This document shows, one piece after another, positions 6,660 to 8,635 of a stretch of DNA of 8,635 bases. How positions within the stretch are numbered: the first letter of the stretch is position 1; every line of letters starts with the position of its first letter. Source of the stretch: a bacterium (GTDB taxonomy: Bacteria > SZUA-79 > Acidulodesulfobacterales > Acidulodesulfobacteraceae). The stretch spans positions 1 to 8,635 of the forward strand of contig JAJYJN010000042.1 in NCBI GenBank assembly GCA_021789455.1, read 5' to 3'. The translations under genes and the position numbers were made by a program. A model generated the notes under the pieces. That model worked only from the letters and a program-made list of their open reading frames with translations, had not been told where the DNA came from and made no database searches.

Positions 6660-7403
6660 ATGATAGCATTTCTGCACGGAACGTTAATTTACAGAGATAT
6701 TGAAAAATCGCTTATTATTTTAGAAACGGGCGGAGTAGGATACGAAGTATATATGCCTATGCCTAATTTTGAAAAAAATTCTGCATACGTAAGCGAAGGC
6801 ACGGTTCTGAGCCTTTTTATCCACACCTACGTCAGGGAAGACAGAATAACGCTTTACGGTTTTAATACGAAGCTTCAGAGGGAAATTTTTTCGCTTCTTT
6901 TGGACGTAAAAGACGTCGGCCCGAAACTTGCCGTTACCATCCTTTCCAGCATAGATGCCGGAAATCTGATAAATATCCTGACTATGCAGGATATATCCGC
7001 GCTCTGCGCCATTAAAGGCATAGGACAGTCTAAAGCAGAGCGGATAATAATGGAGCTGAAGAATAAAATACTAAAGAAATCGGCGGCGTTTAACGATATA
7101 AAAGCAGGCGACCTCTGCATAAAGAAAGATAAATACAGGGAAAGCGAAGATGCAAATTTAAGTTCGGAAAATAAAAACGGATGCGAAATAATAAACCGGG
7201 CAATACCAGTTGAAAAACAGCCCTCCGATATAATAATGGAATCCGCTCAGGCGCTTGAGGCGCTCGGCTATTCGAGGCTCGATTCCTTTAACCTTGCAAG
7301 CAAGGTGTTCAGCGCGGTTAAATCCGAAGGAAACGTTCCGGCCGCTACCGAAGATTTAACTAAGGAATGTTTAAAGCATATATATTCCAAGAAAAATTTA
7401 TAA
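6660..7403 (+). CDS. ruvA: Holliday junction branch migration protein RuvA
   Basis: Tetrameric protein that binds four-way junctions and loads RuvB. Domain I (1-68) starts MIAFLHGTL and includes GGVGYEV and LYGF, with the acidic pin Glu60-Asp61 in VREDRI. Domain II has two helix-hairpin-helix motifs: VKDVGPKLAVTIL (83-95) and IKGIGQSKAERIIMELK (118-134). Domain III, the RuvB-contacting part, is SAQALEALGYS with the following helix (about 195-220). The protein has 247 residues against about 200 in E. coli. Most of the excess is a polar, Lys/Glu/Asn-rich linker at about 140-192 between domains II and III, plus a short C-terminal tail. No Shine-Dalgarno sequence lies in the 12-base gap after ruvC, so translation is probably coupled. 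Confidence 0.96.
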   Translation: MIAFLHGTLIYRDIEKSLIILETGGVGYEVYMPMPNFEKNSAYVSEGTVLSLFIHTYVREDRITLYGFNTKLQREIFSLLLDVKDVGPKLAVTILSSIDAGNLINILTMQDISALCAIKGIGQSKAERIIMELKNKILKKSAAFNDIKAGDLCIKKDKYRESEDANLSSENKNGCEIINRAIPVEKQPSDIIMESAQALEALGYSRLDSFNLASKVFSAVKSEGNVPAATEDLTKECLKHIYSKKNL

Positions 7404-7411
7404 ATATCATT

Positions 7412-8503
7412 ATGGCATCGTTTAAAAAAGAATTTAAAAGCGCGGAAGACGAAAAAAATACGAAAAATGCATCTGAAAATGAGGACGGTGCGGTGTCTCC
7501 GGTTTCTCCCGAAAAAGATGAAGCGGGCGATTTCGACAACCCCGTAAGGCCGCTATCATTCGACGAATACATAGGGCAGACGAAATTAAAGGAAAACCTC
7601 CTGATTTTTATAAACGCATCTAAAAAAAGGGCTTCGAACCTCGGACATCACGACCTCGACCACCTGCTGTTTTTCGGACCTCCCGGCCTGGGCAAGACCA
7701 CTCTTGCGGGAATTATAGCAAAAGAACTCGGCGTAAACATTAAAATAACGTCCGGACCTTCGATAGAAAAGGCGGGCGATATAGCCGCTCTTTTATCCGC
7801 CGTTTCCAACGGCGATATAATCTTTATCGACGAAATACACAGACTGCCTAAGCCTGCCGCAGAAATGCTTTATCCAGCCATGGAAGATTTTAAGCTCGAC
7901 ATCATAATAGGCGAGGGCGCAACGGCTAAATCTATAAGAATAAGCCTGCCGCGGTTCACTCTCGTAGGCGCGACGACGAGAGCCGGACTTATCCCGTCGC
8001 CCTTGAGGGACAGGTTCGGTTTTACCGCCCGCCTTGAATATTACGACGAGGACGAGCTTGCCGCCATAGTAGCCAGAAGCGCAAAACTTTACGGCATAGG
8101 CATCGAAAACGCAGCCGCCGTCGAAATAGCCCGTCGTTCCAGGGGAACGCCACGGATAGCCAACAGGCTTTTAAGGAGGCTCCGGGATTATATGGCGCAT
8201 CTCAAAAAAGACCGCATAACGCTCGAAGTAGCGAAATTCGGCATCGAAAGCCTCGGAATAGACAAACTCGGCTTAGACGCCAACGACATTCTTTTTTTAA
8301 AAACCGTCATCGAAAAATTCGGAGGCGGACCCGTTGGCATCGAAACTATAGCGCAGGCTATGAACGACGAGAAAGACACACTCGAAGACGTCGTCGAGCC
8401 TTATCTTGTCGCCTGCGGTTTTATACAGCGTTCTAAAAAAGGCAGGGTCGCTACGGAACTTGCATATAAACACTTCGGGTTAATAAAAGAAGATTCGCTG
8501 TGA
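7412..8503 (+). CDS. ruvB: Holliday junction branch migration helicase RuvB
   Basis: AAA+ motor that forms hexamers on either side of RuvA and drives branch migration by ATP hydrolysis. The 363-residue product has Walker A GPPGLGKT (89-96), Walker B IIFIDEIH (136-143), sensor 1 GATTRAG (186-192), an arginine finger in SPLRDRFG (Arg199), sensor 2 GTPRIANRLLRR (245-256) and the C-terminal winged helix with FGGGPVG and EPYLVACGF. The first 44 or so residues form an acidic, low-complexity extension before RPLSFDEYIGQ, longer than in E. coli RuvB (336 residues). I chose the ATG at 7412, eight bases after the ruvA stop. An in-frame ATG at 7367 would overlap ruvA by 37 bases, and the AAGGA before it touches the start codon, too close to function. 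Neither start has a good ribosome binding site. Confidence 0.97.
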   Translation: MASFKKEFKSAEDEKNTKNASENEDGAVSPVSPEKDEAGDFDNPVRPLSFDEYIGQTKLKENLLIFINASKKRASNLGHHDLDHLLFFGPPGLGKTTLAGIIAKELGVNIKITSGPSIEKAGDIAALLSAVSNGDIIFIDEIHRLPKPAAEMLYPAMEDFKLDIIIGEGATAKSIRISLPRFTLVGATTRAGLIPSPLRDRFGFTARLEYYDEDELAAIVARSAKLYGIGIENAAAVEIARRSRGTPRIANRLLRRLRDYMAHLKKDRITLEVAKFGIESLGIDKLGLDANDILFLKTVIEKFGGGPVGIETIAQAMNDEKDTLEDVVEPYLVACGFIQRSKKGRVATELAYKHFGLIKEDSL

Positions 8504-8551
8504 ACTATTTTACGCGTTACGGCGGCAAATATACGCGAAAAATAGTTCACA
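8499..8551. repeat. Long inverted repeat overlapping the ruvB stop codon
   Basis: Arms at 8499-8517 and 8533-8551 pair over 19 bp with one mismatch (8512 against 8538), around a 15-base loop. The outer half reads GTGAACTATTTT. The left arm contains the ruvB TGA stop. No T tract follows, so it is not a standard intrinsic terminator. It could protect the mRNA 3' end, or be an operator or a REP-like or miniature mobile element. Confidence 0.85.
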
Positions 8552-8589
8552 TATGGCGCATAAAATGAATCGACGAAGGGCGGACTTAT

Positions 8590-8634
8590 AAAAATAAAAG
8601 GGGTCGGATTTCAAATCCGACCCCTTTTATTTTT
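8590..8634. terminator. Perfect bidirectional intrinsic terminator after ruvB
   Basis: A 45-base perfect palindrome centred on 8612 with 22-base arms: a G+C core GGGGTCGG/CCGACCCC flanked by A-rich sequence on the left and T-rich on the right. On the plus strand the hairpin is followed by TTTTATTTTT; the mirror image holds on the minus strand. It should end the yebC-ruvCAB transcript and any convergent transcript from beyond the window. Confidence 0.9.
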
Positions 8635-8635
8635 C

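Noticed and set aside
7367..7411. Upstream ATG start for ruvB overlapping ruvA
   Set aside because: The AAGGA touches the start codon with no spacing, and the extra 15 residues resemble nothing in RuvB.
8554..8580. Short open frame starting at ATG 8566 between the two palindromes
   Set aside because: Only eight codons before a stop, with no convincing ribosome binding site.
1..8635. CRISPR array, toxin-antitoxin, prophage or defence genes
   Set aside because: No direct-repeat array and no coding sequence outside well-known housekeeping families was found on either strand.

Overview
This A+T-rich window is a conserved bacterial housekeeping region. All ten genes and tRNAs with a clear product lie on the plus strand. 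The combination of tig-clpP-clpX-hup and yebC-ruvC-ruvA-ruvB orders fits a Gram-negative bacterium, plausibly of deltaproteobacterial (Desulfobacterota-like) affinity. That placement is inference from gene order and base composition only. An archaeal-type threonyl-tRNA synthetase at the left edge is the most phylogenetically unusual component.

Layout. Bases 3-1025 hold the 3' part of a threonyl-tRNA synthetase gene that runs in from the left. Bases 1079-4346 hold a protein-quality-control block: trigger factor (tig), the ClpP peptidase and the ClpX unfoldase, with short gaps and a good ribosome binding site before each. From 4385 comes a separate unit: a strong sigma70-like promoter, the nucleoid protein HU gene (4513-4794) and an intrinsic terminator. 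Three tRNA genes follow: Val(TAC), Asp(GTC) and Leu(TAG), all with encoded CCA. Asp and Leu have convincing promoters; Val starts directly at the end of the hup terminator. Bases 5336-8503 hold yebC, ruvC, ruvA and ruvB, probably co-transcribed and perhaps sharing the tRNA-Leu promoter. The last 130 bases contain no gene but carry two long inverted repeats: a 19-bp-arm hairpin overlapping the ruvB stop codon, and a perfect 22-bp-arm bidirectional terminator.

How the genes work together. Trigger factor folds nascent chains at the ribosome, while ClpXP degrades tagged or damaged proteins. In many proteobacteria lon sits between clpX and hup; here it is missing. RuvA and RuvB form the Holliday-junction branch-migration motor and RuvC cuts the junction. 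YebC is a conserved companion of ruvC that acts in translation or regulation.

I see no novel defence, mobile or biosynthetic system. The points worth a second look are family-level deviations: the archaeal-type ThrRS, a possible shift of the third acidic residue in RuvC, a trimmed trigger-factor PPIase domain, long polar linkers in ClpX, RuvA and RuvB, and the palindromes after ruvB.
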